Positions 33,089 to 40,646 of a DNA stretch of 63,562 bases are shown here, one piece after another. Every line of letters starts with the position of its first letter. Positions within the stretch are counted from its first letter, which is position 1. The notes under the pieces are model-generated. The model was not told the DNA's origin. It saw nothing but the letters and a program-made list of their open reading frames with translations, and searched no databases. The translations under genes were made by a program, and so were the position numbers. Source of the stretch: Pseudarthrobacter sp. fls2-241-R2A-127. Lineage in GTDB: Bacteria; Actinomycetota; Actinomycetes; Actinomycetales; Micrococcaceae. The stretch lies in NCBI RefSeq assembly GCF_030209355.1, contig NZ_JARVSF010000031.1:1-63562 (forward strand), given 5' to 3'.

Positions 33089-33174
33089 GGCTGCTGCTCC
33101 GTCACGGACAGCAGGTACGCTGCGGCCGGCAACTGGGCCGGCCCGAGCGTCCTGGGAATATGCTTTGCGGCCAT
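33085..33174 (-). CDS. Small 29-residue ORF coupled to the permease gene
   Basis: An open frame of 29 codons (MAAKHIPRTLGPAQLPAAAY..., ending SVTEQQP). It has a near-perfect ribosome binding site, AAAGGAG, 6 bases before the ATG, and its TGA overlaps the GTG of the MalF-like permease gene. The peptide has no membrane segment or known motif. It could be a translated leader whose main role is to load ribosomes onto the permease message, or a true small protein. Nothing indicates a function. Confidence 0.55.
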   Translation of the reverse strand: MAAKHIPRTLGPAQLPAAAYLLSVTEQQP

Positions 33175-33327
33175 GTGGTCTCCTTTGGTCATCGTGGCCT
33201 CCACGTTTCGGTCATCGCCAGGCGATGGGGGGATCGGGCGCTCCGGTCTCGGGCCCGCTCCATGCCTGCCAGGGCTGGAGCGGTTCCGCCGCCGGGAGCG
33301 TCGTTGAGAAAGCGGCTCCGTACCAAA

Positions 33328-33385
33328 GTAAACGGTTTCTTGACTCCTGTACAGCCCTTTGTTAGTTTTTGAGAAAACGTTTTCT
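33328..33385 (+). promoter_or_regulatory. Promoter flanked by two operators before a binding-protein gene
   Basis: TTGACT (33340-33345) and TAGTTT (33363-33368) are 17 bases apart and form a good sigma-A promoter. TAAACGGTTTCT (33329-33340) overlaps the -35 box, and the perfect palindrome AGAAAACGTTTTCT (33372-33385) starts 3 bases after the -10 box. This is a textbook layout for LacI-family repression. The remaining 33089-33327 includes the small ORF and no other feature I recognise. Confidence 0.7.
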
Positions 33386-33431
33386 GTTACATGTCGCAGA
33401 GGCGCGACCACCAAAAATGAGGGGGACAACA

Positions 33432-34727
33432 ATGAGGTTTGGTCTCAGGAAATCCGCTATGGGAATCGCCGGCGCAGCCACGGCACTGGCCATGGTCCTT
33501 ACCGGCTGCGGCAGCAGCCCGCAGGCCGGGAAAGTAGGGACCGCGGAGGATCCCGTGACGATCCGGTTTGCCTGGTGGGGCAACGACTCCAGGGCGAAGA
33601 CCACCATGGAGGTCATCAAGGCCTTCGAAGCCGCCAACCCCACTATCAAGGTCCAGGGCGAGAATACGGAATTCAGTTCCTATTGGGACAAGATGGCCAC
33701 CCAGATCGCCGGTGGGACCACTCCGGACGTGATCGCCATGAGCGGGGCCTACCCCAGCGAATATTCCAGCCGCGGGGTCCTCCTGGACCTGGCCAAGGTC
33801 AAGGACCAGATCGACACTTCGAAGTTTGCCGACGGGACCGTTGACCTGGGCAAGATCAACGGAAAGCAGTACACCATCACGGCGGGCGTCAACTCAATGT
33901 CCATGGTGCTGGACCCCAAGGTCTTCGAGGCCGCCGGCGTTCCGATGCCGGACGACGAAACCTGGACGTGGGACGACTATGCACGGATTGCCGCGGAACT
34001 CACCAAGAAGTCGCCGGCCGGCACCTTCGGCACCACCCCGATGGCCAACGACTCATTCCTCGCCGTCTGGGCGCGGCAGAACGGCCAGGAGCTCTACACG
34101 GACGACGGCAAGAAAATGGGCATCAGCGAGGACACGCTGGCCTCGTGGTTTGAGCTCAACAAGAAGCTGATGGATACCGGGGGCGCCCCTTCAGCCTCCC
34201 AGACCGTCGAGGACGGCTCCGCCCAGCCCGAGATGACCCTGATGGGGCAGGGAAAGCAAGGAATGAAGATTTCCTGGAGCAACCAGATGACCTCCTACTC
34301 CGGCGCCCCGCTGGTCATGATGAAACTGCCCGGCGAAGGCAAGACCCCGGGAGCCTGGCTGCGTTCCTCGATGGAATACGCCATCTCGTCCAAATCGCCC
34401 CAGCCCAAGGAAGCGGCCCTGTTCATCAACTACCTCGTCAACAACATGGACGCGGCCACCAAGATCAAGAGCGACCGCGGCATGCCCGCCAACACCGAGC
34501 TGAAGGCGGGCATCACTCCCCTGCTGAAGGAAACCCAGCAGAAGGAAGCCACCTACCTGGACCGGATTGCGGCCATGAAGATCCCGGCACCCAAGCCCTT
34601 CCCGGCAGGATCATCAGCCACACTGGAAGTTTTGAACCGTTACAACACGGATGTACTCTTCGGGAAGATCTCGCCCCGTGACGCCGCCAAGGGCATGATT
34701 TCAGAAGTGAACCAAAACCTCGCCTGA
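33432..34727 (+). CDS. Extracellular sugar-binding lipoprotein
   Basis: A 431-residue family 1 solute-binding protein. The signal peptide contains GIAGAATALAMVLTGC (lipobox LTGC), and the mature part begins near VTIRFAWWGNDSRAK. I chose the ATG at 33432, preceded by a G-rich site, over the upstream in-frame start at 33369, which lies inside the operator. It is a paralogue of the binding protein at 29604 and diverges from the permease pair at 31210-33088. It heads a plus-strand operon with an alpha/beta hydrolase, a Gfo/Idh-PmoA fusion and an M24-fold protein. Confidence 0.9.
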   Translation: MRFGLRKSAMGIAGAATALAMVLTGCGSSPQAGKVGTAEDPVTIRFAWWGNDSRAKTTMEVIKAFEAANPTIKVQGENTEFSSYWDKMATQIAGGTTPDVIAMSGAYPSEYSSRGVLLDLAKVKDQIDTSKFADGTVDLGKINGKQYTITAGVNSMSMVLDPKVFEAAGVPMPDDETWTWDDYARIAAELTKKSPAGTFGTTPMANDSFLAVWARQNGQELYTDDGKKMGISEDTLASWFELNKKLMDTGGAPSASQTVEDGSAQPEMTLMGQGKQGMKISWSNQMTSYSGAPLVMMKLPGEGKTPGAWLRSSMEYAISSKSPQPKEAALFINYLVNNMDAATKIKSDRGMPANTELKAGITPLLKETQQKEATYLDRIAAMKIPAPKPFPAGSSATLEVLNRYNTDVLFGKISPRDAAKGMISEVNQNLA

Positions 34728-34781
34728 CCCTGCAGCGGCGGGCGGGTGCACATCCAACAACCCACGAAAGGAGGCAGGCAC

Positions 34782-35903
34782 ATGATCACGACGACACGGC
34801 CCAGCGCCATCGCCGGCTACGACGATTGGCCTGCCTACGTCCGGGCCCATCCCCGCCACCGGGCATCCACCGCCGCGGCCCAGGAGCTGTCAGACGCCTT
34901 GGGCGTCCCCGCTGCGCCCGCGCCGTTGAAAGTACGGGTGCACTGGGAAGAAACGTACGACGACGCCACCACCACCGAGCTGAGCTGGCAGCTGGGCTTC
35001 GGGCCGCGCACCACGGGCTGGCTGGTCAGGCCGGCCGGACATTCCGCGCCGCTGCCAGGCGTCCTGGCCCTGCACTGCCACGGCGGAAACAAGTTCGGCG
35101 GCGCGGACCGGCTGGTGGAACTCCCCGGAAACCATCCGTCGGCAGCTGCTGCCCGTGCAGCACACTACGACGGCCGGGCCCTTGCCACCGGCATCGCCCG
35201 CGGGGGCTTCGCCGTCCTGGCCCATGACACCTTTGCCTGGGGCAGCCGCAGGTTTGACCTCTTCACCCCGCCCTGGCGGACCGGCGCAGCCGTCGGCGCA
35301 CGGCAGGCGCAATGGCGGGCGGAGGGCGTCGTGCCTTCCGAGGCGGAGGAATACAACGCCGCTGCCGGCTACCACGAGGACACCGTGGCCAAAGCGGCCG
35401 GGCTGCTCGGAACCAGCCTGGCCGGCATGGTAGCCCACGACGACCTTGCCGCCCTCGACGTCCTGGCCGCCCTGCCCGGCGTCGATGCGGACAATCTCGG
35501 GTGCGTCGGTTTCTCCGGCGGTGGCGGCCGTTCCCTCACGCTCGCCGCCCTGAGCCCCCGTATCCGGGCCGCCGTGGTCACCTGCATGATGACCACCTTT
35601 GAGTCCCTCTTCCCCGCCTACCTCGACGCACATTCGTGGCTGCTGCAAACTCCGGGGCTCTGGCACCTGGGCGATTGGCCAGAGCTCACCGCACGCTCAA
35701 GCGCCGCCCGGTTCCTGGTGCAGTACGCCGTGGCGGATGAGCTCTTCCCTGAAGAAGGGATGCGCCAGGCCCACCGGTTGCTCGAATCCCTGCACCGCGG
35801 CACGGACAGGTATGCCGGCAGCTTCTGGCCCGGCGGCCACGTCTTCACCGCTGCCATGCAGGACGAGGCCCTCGACTTCCTGGCGGAAACGCTGACCTCC
35901 TGA
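34782..35903 (+). CDS. Alpha/beta hydrolase (dienelactone-hydrolase/AXE1-like)
   Basis: A 373-residue cytoplasmic alpha/beta hydrolase. The nucleophile elbow is GFSGGGGRS, the oxyanion region HCHGGNKFGG, the acid is probably in YAVADELFP and the histidine in WPGGHVF. It is similar in build to large dienelactone-hydrolase or acetyl-esterase-like enzymes found in sugar clusters. The strong site AAAGGAGG lies 8 bases before the ATG. It sits 54 bases after the binding protein and 33 bases before the Gfo/Idh-PmoA gene. Removing an acyl group from an imported glycoside is a reasonable guess, not shown. Confidence 0.78.
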   Translation: MITTTRPSAIAGYDDWPAYVRAHPRHRASTAAAQELSDALGVPAAPAPLKVRVHWEETYDDATTTELSWQLGFGPRTTGWLVRPAGHSAPLPGVLALHCHGGNKFGGADRLVELPGNHPSAAAARAAHYDGRALATGIARGGFAVLAHDTFAWGSRRFDLFTPPWRTGAAVGARQAQWRAEGVVPSEAEEYNAAAGYHEDTVAKAAGLLGTSLAGMVAHDDLAALDVLAALPGVDADNLGCVGFSGGGGRSLTLAALSPRIRAAVVTCMMTTFESLFPAYLDAHSWLLQTPGLWHLGDWPELTARSSAARFLVQYAVADELFPEEGMRQAHRLLESLHRGTDRYAGSFWPGGHVFTAAMQDEALDFLAETLTS

Positions 35904-35936
35904 CCCCCACCCAGCACCACTCCCAAGGACCACGTG

Positions 35937-37991
35937 ATGATTCAGCAAACCGCCTCCACCGAACCCGGGCGCGAGGATGCGCCCAAACCCCCTGTCGCCG
36001 TCCCGCGCATTGCCCTGGTGGGCGTGCACGGCTTCGGTGAACGACACCTTGCCAACCTGGCCCGGCTCGAACAGGCCGGCGCCCTGGAGCTGGTGGCCGT
36101 CGCCGATCCCAATCCACCGCAGGCGGGCACGCTGGCGGACACGGTGGCAGTGTTCCCCGACCTGGACGCCCTGCTCGCCGCGCAGCCCGGTGCCGACGTC
36201 GTCATACTTGCCACTCCCATCCAGACCCATGCGCCGCTGGCCATCGCGGCGCTGTCCGCCGGGATGGACGTCTATGTCGAAAAGCCGCCGGTGGCATCCC
36301 TGGCACAGTTCGAGCAGGTCCTTGCCACGGCCAAGGATCACGGCCGCCTGGTCCAGGTAGGCTTCCAGAGCCTTGGCTCCCAAGCCCTGCCCGCCATCCG
36401 GGACCTGGTGGAGGCGGGTGAAATCGGCACCGTCCTGGGGCTTAGCGCCACCGGCCAATGGCTGCGGACCAAGGCCTACTACAACCGCTCGCGCTGGGCC
36501 GGGAAGCGCAGCCTCGACGGCACGGACGTGGTGGACGGGGTGGCCACAAACGCCCTGGCCCACGCCGTTGCCACTGGACTGCACCTTGCGGGCGCACACA
36601 CCCTCGCGGACGTCACCACGGTGGAAACGGACCTCTACCGGGCCAACAGCACCCAAAGCGATGACACCTCGATTCTTCGGGTCCGTACCGCAGGCGGAAA
36701 CACGCTGCTCTGCGCCCTCACCCTCTGTGCCCCCGAACAGCTCAACCCCACCGTCACCGTCCACGGAACCCTGGGCGAGATCACGCTCTCCTACACCGAG
36801 GACGAAGTTGTCATCCTCACCCCGGCCGGAGAGCGCCGGGAATTCTTCGGCCGGACAGACCTGCTCGAAAACCTGCTGGATGCCCGTGCCAACGGGACGC
36901 CGCTGCTGTCTGGGCTGGAGGACACCGGAGCCTTCACCACCGTCCTGGAAGCCATCCGCACCGCGCCGGCACCCGCTCCGATCGGTGCCGGATTCATCAC
37001 CTGGGAAGGCGAAGGCGACGACGCCCATCCGGTGGTGCGGGGCATCTCCGAACTGATGGAGCGCGCAGTGCTGGCACAGGCGACCTTCGCCGAGCTGGGT
37101 GTTCCCTGGGCCCGTCCCCTTCCGCCGGTCCGGACGCTGGCTGTTGGGGGCCGCCCGGTGGCGGACTACCAGGACGGCAGCCATATCAGGGCTGTGTCTT
37201 CCCCGCGCCCCTACCTGCATCCGGTGCGCACTTTGAACGGCACCGTGGTGACCGACCACCAGCCCTTGGACCACGTGTGGCACCTGGGTGCCGGCGTCGC
37301 CCTGCAGGACGTGGACGGGGTGAATTTCTGGGGCGGCCGCACCTACACCAGGGAAGCCGGCCAGTACGTTTGGCGCCCGGACCACGGCAGCATTGCCACC
37401 ACCGGCACCGGATCGTTCCGGGACGACGCCGGCGCGGACCTGCCCGGCATCCTGGAGGAAGCGCTGGCCTGGAACGGGCCGGACGGCTCCCCTGTGCTCC
37501 GTGAGGAACGCACCTGGGCGTGGTCCGGCGTCGCACCCTCCACCTGGCGGCTGTCACTGGACTTTGCGCTGTCACCTGCCGGGAGCACGCCGGTCAGCCT
37601 GGGCAGCCCGGGCTCCAACGGCCGGTTCGAGGGCGGCTACGGCGGCTTCTTTTGGCGGCTGCCCGAATGCGCGGACGCAGCCGTCTGGACGCCGGCCGGA
37701 GCCGGTGAGGCGCAGACCCACGGCAGCATCACGCCGTGGCTCGCCTGGTCAGGAACGTTCGACGGCGGCCCGGCCACCCTGGTGTTCGTGGCCGCCGCTG
37801 ATTGCACGGATCCCTGGTTTGTCCGGGTGGAAGGCTACCCGGGCGTCGGCCAGTCGCTGGCGTGGGATTCGCCCGTCATCGCCGAACCCGGCACACCGGT
37901 GCGGCGGCACATCACCGTTTTCGTGGCCGACGGACTCCTGGCCACCGCCGACATCGAAGCACTGATCAACCAGCAAGGGGACCTGTCATGA
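35937..37991 (+). CDS. Gfo/Idh/MocA oxidoreductase fused to a PmoA (DUF6807) domain
   Basis: A 684-residue two-domain protein. Residues 20-395 form a Gfo/Idh oxidoreductase (IALVGVHGFGERHLANL, YVEKPPVAS, DGVATNALAHAVATGL) that is strikingly similar to the rhamnosidase-linked protein at 17613. Residues about 410-670 match the PmoA-like DUF6807 family (YLHPVRTLNGTVVTDHQP, HVWHLGAGVALQDVDG, VNFWGGRTY), usually a separate protein of unknown role in sugar clusters. The fusion implies that both act on one substrate. A GTG at 35934 directly precedes the ATG, and AAGGA serves either. Its stop overlaps the next start (ATGA). Confidence 0.85.
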   Translation: MIQQTASTEPGREDAPKPPVAVPRIALVGVHGFGERHLANLARLEQAGALELVAVADPNPPQAGTLADTVAVFPDLDALLAAQPGADVVILATPIQTHAPLAIAALSAGMDVYVEKPPVASLAQFEQVLATAKDHGRLVQVGFQSLGSQALPAIRDLVEAGEIGTVLGLSATGQWLRTKAYYNRSRWAGKRSLDGTDVVDGVATNALAHAVATGLHLAGAHTLADVTTVETDLYRANSTQSDDTSILRVRTAGGNTLLCALTLCAPEQLNPTVTVHGTLGEITLSYTEDEVVILTPAGERREFFGRTDLLENLLDARANGTPLLSGLEDTGAFTTVLEAIRTAPAPAPIGAGFITWEGEGDDAHPVVRGISELMERAVLAQATFAELGVPWARPLPPVRTLAVGGRPVADYQDGSHIRAVSSPRPYLHPVRTLNGTVVTDHQPLDHVWHLGAGVALQDVDGVNFWGGRTYTREAGQYVWRPDHGSIATTGTGSFRDDAGADLPGILEEALAWNGPDGSPVLREERTWAWSGVAPSTWRLSLDFALSPAGSTPVSLGSPGSNGRFEGGYGGFFWRLPECADAAVWTPAGAGEAQTHGSITPWLAWSGTFDGGPATLVFVAAADCTDPWFVRVEGYPGVGQSLAWDSPVIAEPGTPVRRHITVFVADGLLATADIEALINQQGDLS

Positions 37992-39103
37992 CCCAGACCG
38001 CAGCCGCAGCCGTTCCCCAGCAGGAGGCGCGCCTGGCTCCCGGATCCCCTGGAGACCGGGCGATCAAGCGCCGGCGCGTCCTGGACATCCTCGACGCGGC
38101 CGGCCGGGATTCGCTGCTTCTCACCAGCAACACGGCGCTGACGTGGTACTTGGACGGCAGCCGGGTCCACATCAGCCTGGCCGGCGATCCCATCGCTGCC
38201 CTGCTTGTTGCCCGCGACGGCGACCACCTGGTGACGTTCAACAACGAAGCCGGCAGGATCGCCGCCGAGGAGCTTCCGCTGGGGGTCAACCTGCACACCG
38301 TCCCCTGGTACGCGAACCTGCACCAGGCCGCGGCCGCCGTTGGCAACGGCCTGGTGCCGCCACTGTCCGAGGCAGAGGTCGCCGCCGAACTGCGTGCCGC
38401 CCGCCAGCAGCTGCTTCCGGCGGAGAGTGCCCGCTATGCCCTGCTCAGCGCCGAGGTTGCCGGCATCATGACCGATGTCCTGTCCGCTGCCCGCCCGGAC
38501 ACCACCGAATTCGCGCTGGTCTCGGCGTTGGCCGCCCGGGTGGTGGGCGCCGGCGCGGAGCCGCTGGTGCTCCTGTGCAATGGCAGCTCCCGCAGCACCT
38601 TCCGGCATCCCCTGGCCACGCACGCGCCCCTGGGCCGTCGTGCCATGGCGGTGGTCTGCGCCCGCCGCGACGGCCTGGTTGCCAACATCACGCGCTGGAT
38701 CAGGTTCGATGCCGGCACTCCCGGGGAGCGCGACGCCGAGGCCCGCATCGCGGCAGTGGAGGCGGACATTTTCGATGCAACGGTTCCCGGCACCCGCCTG
38801 GACCGGATCTTCACCGAGATCCAGGCCGCCTACGTCCGGCATGGCTTCGGCGCGGACCAGTGGGAGCAGCACCACCAGGGCGGCCCCGCCGGTTACGCAG
38901 GGCGCGATCCCCGCGTCACCTCGGGCGCCACGGACACGGTGGTGCTGGACCAGGCGTTCACCTGGAACCCATCCGGCCCCGGCGTCAAGATCGAGGACAC
39001 CGTCCAGCTCACGGAATCCGGTCTCCGCATCCTGACGGTAGATCCGCGCTGGCCGGCGGCCACCGTGAACGGGCTGGAGCGCCCGGTGACCCTGCAACTG
39101 TAG
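37988..39103 (+). CDS. M24-fold (creatinase/aminopeptidase P-like) protein without metal ligands
   Basis: A 371-residue protein with an N-terminal creatinase domain (SLLLTSNTALTWYLDGSRV) and a C-terminal pita-bread fold. In M24 peptidases the first metal ligands lie in a DxG...SDxTRT pattern; the equivalent here reads CARRDGLVANITRWIRF, where Asn replaces the second Asp. The histidine region reads EQHHQGGPAGY rather than the usual GHGIG. A C-terminal VKIEDTVQLTE remains. It is therefore unlikely to be an ordinary metallopeptidase and may, like creatinase, hydrolyse a C-N bond or act otherwise. It is the last gene of the operon and ends before a bidirectional terminator. Confidence 0.8.
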   Translation: MTQTAAAAVPQQEARLAPGSPGDRAIKRRRVLDILDAAGRDSLLLTSNTALTWYLDGSRVHISLAGDPIAALLVARDGDHLVTFNNEAGRIAAEELPLGVNLHTVPWYANLHQAAAAVGNGLVPPLSEAEVAAELRAARQQLLPAESARYALLSAEVAGIMTDVLSAARPDTTEFALVSALAARVVGAGAEPLVLLCNGSSRSTFRHPLATHAPLGRRAMAVVCARRDGLVANITRWIRFDAGTPGERDAEARIAAVEADIFDATVPGTRLDRIFTEIQAAYVRHGFGADQWEQHHQGGPAGYAGRDPRVTSGATDTVVLDQAFTWNPSGPGVKIEDTVQLTESGLRILTVDPRWPAATVNGLERPVTLQL

Positions 39104-39111
39104 GAAACACG

Positions 39112-39153
39112 AAGAAATCCCCCGGAGCCGAATGGCTGCGGGGGATTTCTTTT
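39112..39153. terminator. Bidirectional intrinsic terminator
   Basis: An 11-bp perfect stem (GAAATCCCCCG at 39114-39124, complement at 39139-39149) encloses a further AGCC/GGCT pairing. It is followed by TTTT on the plus strand and preceded by AAGAA, giving a T-rich end on the minus strand. It lies between the convergent M24-fold gene and the semialdehyde dehydrogenase gene. Confidence 0.85.
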
Positions 39154-39160
39154 CGACCGT

Positions 39161-40612
39161 TTACGGCAGCTTCAGTTCCCCATCGACCCGGCGCGGAATC
39201 CCCAGCGGGTTGGCCTCGCGCAGTGCGGGGTGCAGGACGCTTTCCGGGGCGTCCTGGTAGGCCACGGGGCGCTGGAAGCGACGGACCGCCGTGGCCCCCA
39301 CCGAGGTGAACAGCGACGTGGTGGCCGGGTACGGGCCGCCGTGCTGCTGGGCCCAGTTCACGGCGACGCCCGTGGGCCAGCCATCGAACAGGACGCGGCC
39401 TGCCAAGCCGGAGAGCTGCTCCACGAGCGCGCCGATGTCCTCACCAGGTCCGGCGTGCACAGTGGCGGTCAGGCTGCCGGGAACCTCGGCCAGGACCGCC
39501 GAGAGTTCCTGCTGGTCCGTGTATTCGATGAGGATGGTGGTTGGCCCGAAGCACTCTTCAAGCAGCTGCTCCGGCCGCTCCAGGACTTTGGCAGCGGTGG
39601 TGGCGAACACCACCGGAGCCGCCCCGTTGGCAGCGGCGTCCTGGTCGATGCTGCCGCCCGCCACTTCCACGCCCTCTACGGCGGCGAAGCTGCGCAGCCC
39701 TTCCGGGTAGGCTTCGGCGATGCGGCTGGTCAGCATGCGGGCCGTGGGCTTGTCCTTGCTGGCCTCAGCTACCTGGTGCGCGAAGGAGGTTCCGGCCGGG
39801 ATGAACACCAGGCCTGGCTTGGTGCAGAACTGGCCTGCACCCATCGTGAACGATCCGGCCAGGCCGGCGGCCAGTTCCGCTGCCCGGGCCTGGAGTGCTG
39901 CCGCCGTGATGACCACGGGGTTGAGGCTGCCCAGCTCTCCGTAGAACGGGATGGGATCCGGCCGCGAAGTGGCGAGGTCGAACAGGGCCCGGCCGCCGGG
40001 GATGGAGCCGGTGAAGCCAACGGCCTTGATGGCGGGGTCCTGGACCAGCGCCGTTCCCACCTCGCGGCCACTGACCAGCGCGAACAGGCCTTCCGGGGCA
40101 CCGGCCCCGCGCAGCGCGTCAGCAACGATTTCTGCGGTCCGCTCAGACAGCCGCAGGTGCCCTGAGTGGGCCTTGACGATCACCGAGCAGCCGACCGCGA
40201 GCGCTGAGGCCGTGTCACCGCCGGCCACGGAGAAGGCGAACGGGAAGTTCGACGCCGAGAAGACCGCCACCGGCCCGATGGGCCGCAGGATGCGGCGCAG
40301 GTCGGGTTTGGGCGGCGTGGCGGCAGGGTCCGCATGGTCGATGACGGCTTCGAGGTAGGAGCCCTCGGTGATGACGGCGGCGAAGAGGCGGAGCTGGCCG
40401 GTGGTGCGGGCCACCTCTCCTGTCAGCCGGGGAACCCCCAGGCTGGTCTCGGCTTCGCCGATTTCCACCAGTTCGGCGGCGTTGGCGTCCAGGGCGTCCG
40501 CCACCGCATGGAGCCAGGCGGCGCGCTCGGCATCGGTAGCCGCGGCAGCGGTCCTGGCCGCCTCCGTGGCGGCAGCGGTGAGCCCGGACAGGGAAAGGGT
40601 TGCAGTTGTCAC
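39161..40612 (-). CDS. 2,5-dioxovalerate (alpha-ketoglutaric semialdehyde) dehydrogenase
   Basis: A 483-residue NAD(P)-dependent aldehyde dehydrogenase of the KGSADH type. The cofactor-site sequence is FSASNFPFAFSVAGGD, the glutamate motif is YGELGSLNPVV, and the catalytic cysteine is in GAGQFCTKPG. It oxidises 2-oxoglutarate semialdehyde to 2-oxoglutarate, the last step of oxidative pentose and uronate pathways. It closes the five-gene minus-strand operon that begins at 45054. The adjacent KdgD gene produces exactly this semialdehyde, so the assignment is well supported. Confidence 0.9.
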   Translation of the reverse strand: MTTATLSLSGLTAAATEAARTAAAATDAERAAWLHAVADALDANAAELVEIGEAETSLGVPRLTGEVARTTGQLRLFAAVITEGSYLEAVIDHADPAATPPKPDLRRILRPIGPVAVFSASNFPFAFSVAGGDTASALAVGCSVIVKAHSGHLRLSERTAEIVADALRGAGAPEGLFALVSGREVGTALVQDPAIKAVGFTGSIPGGRALFDLATSRPDPIPFYGELGSLNPVVITAAALQARAAELAAGLAGSFTMGAGQFCTKPGLVFIPAGTSFAHQVAEASKDKPTARMLTSRIAEAYPEGLRSFAAVEGVEVAGGSIDQDAAANGAAPVVFATTAAKVLERPEQLLEECFGPTTILIEYTDQQELSAVLAEVPGSLTATVHAGPGEDIGALVEQLSGLAGRVLFDGWPTGVAVNWAQQHGGPYPATTSLFTSVGATAVRRFQRPVAYQDAPESVLHPALREANPLGIPRRVDGELKLP

Positions 40613-40646
40613 GTCAAATACCCGTTCTGTGGATGTGCATACGTGG

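Noticed and set aside
34633..34644. TGAACCGTTACA resembling the TGWWWCGWWWCA operator
   Set aside because: It lies inside the 3' end of a binding-protein gene and breaks the A/T-only rule at one position; probably chance.
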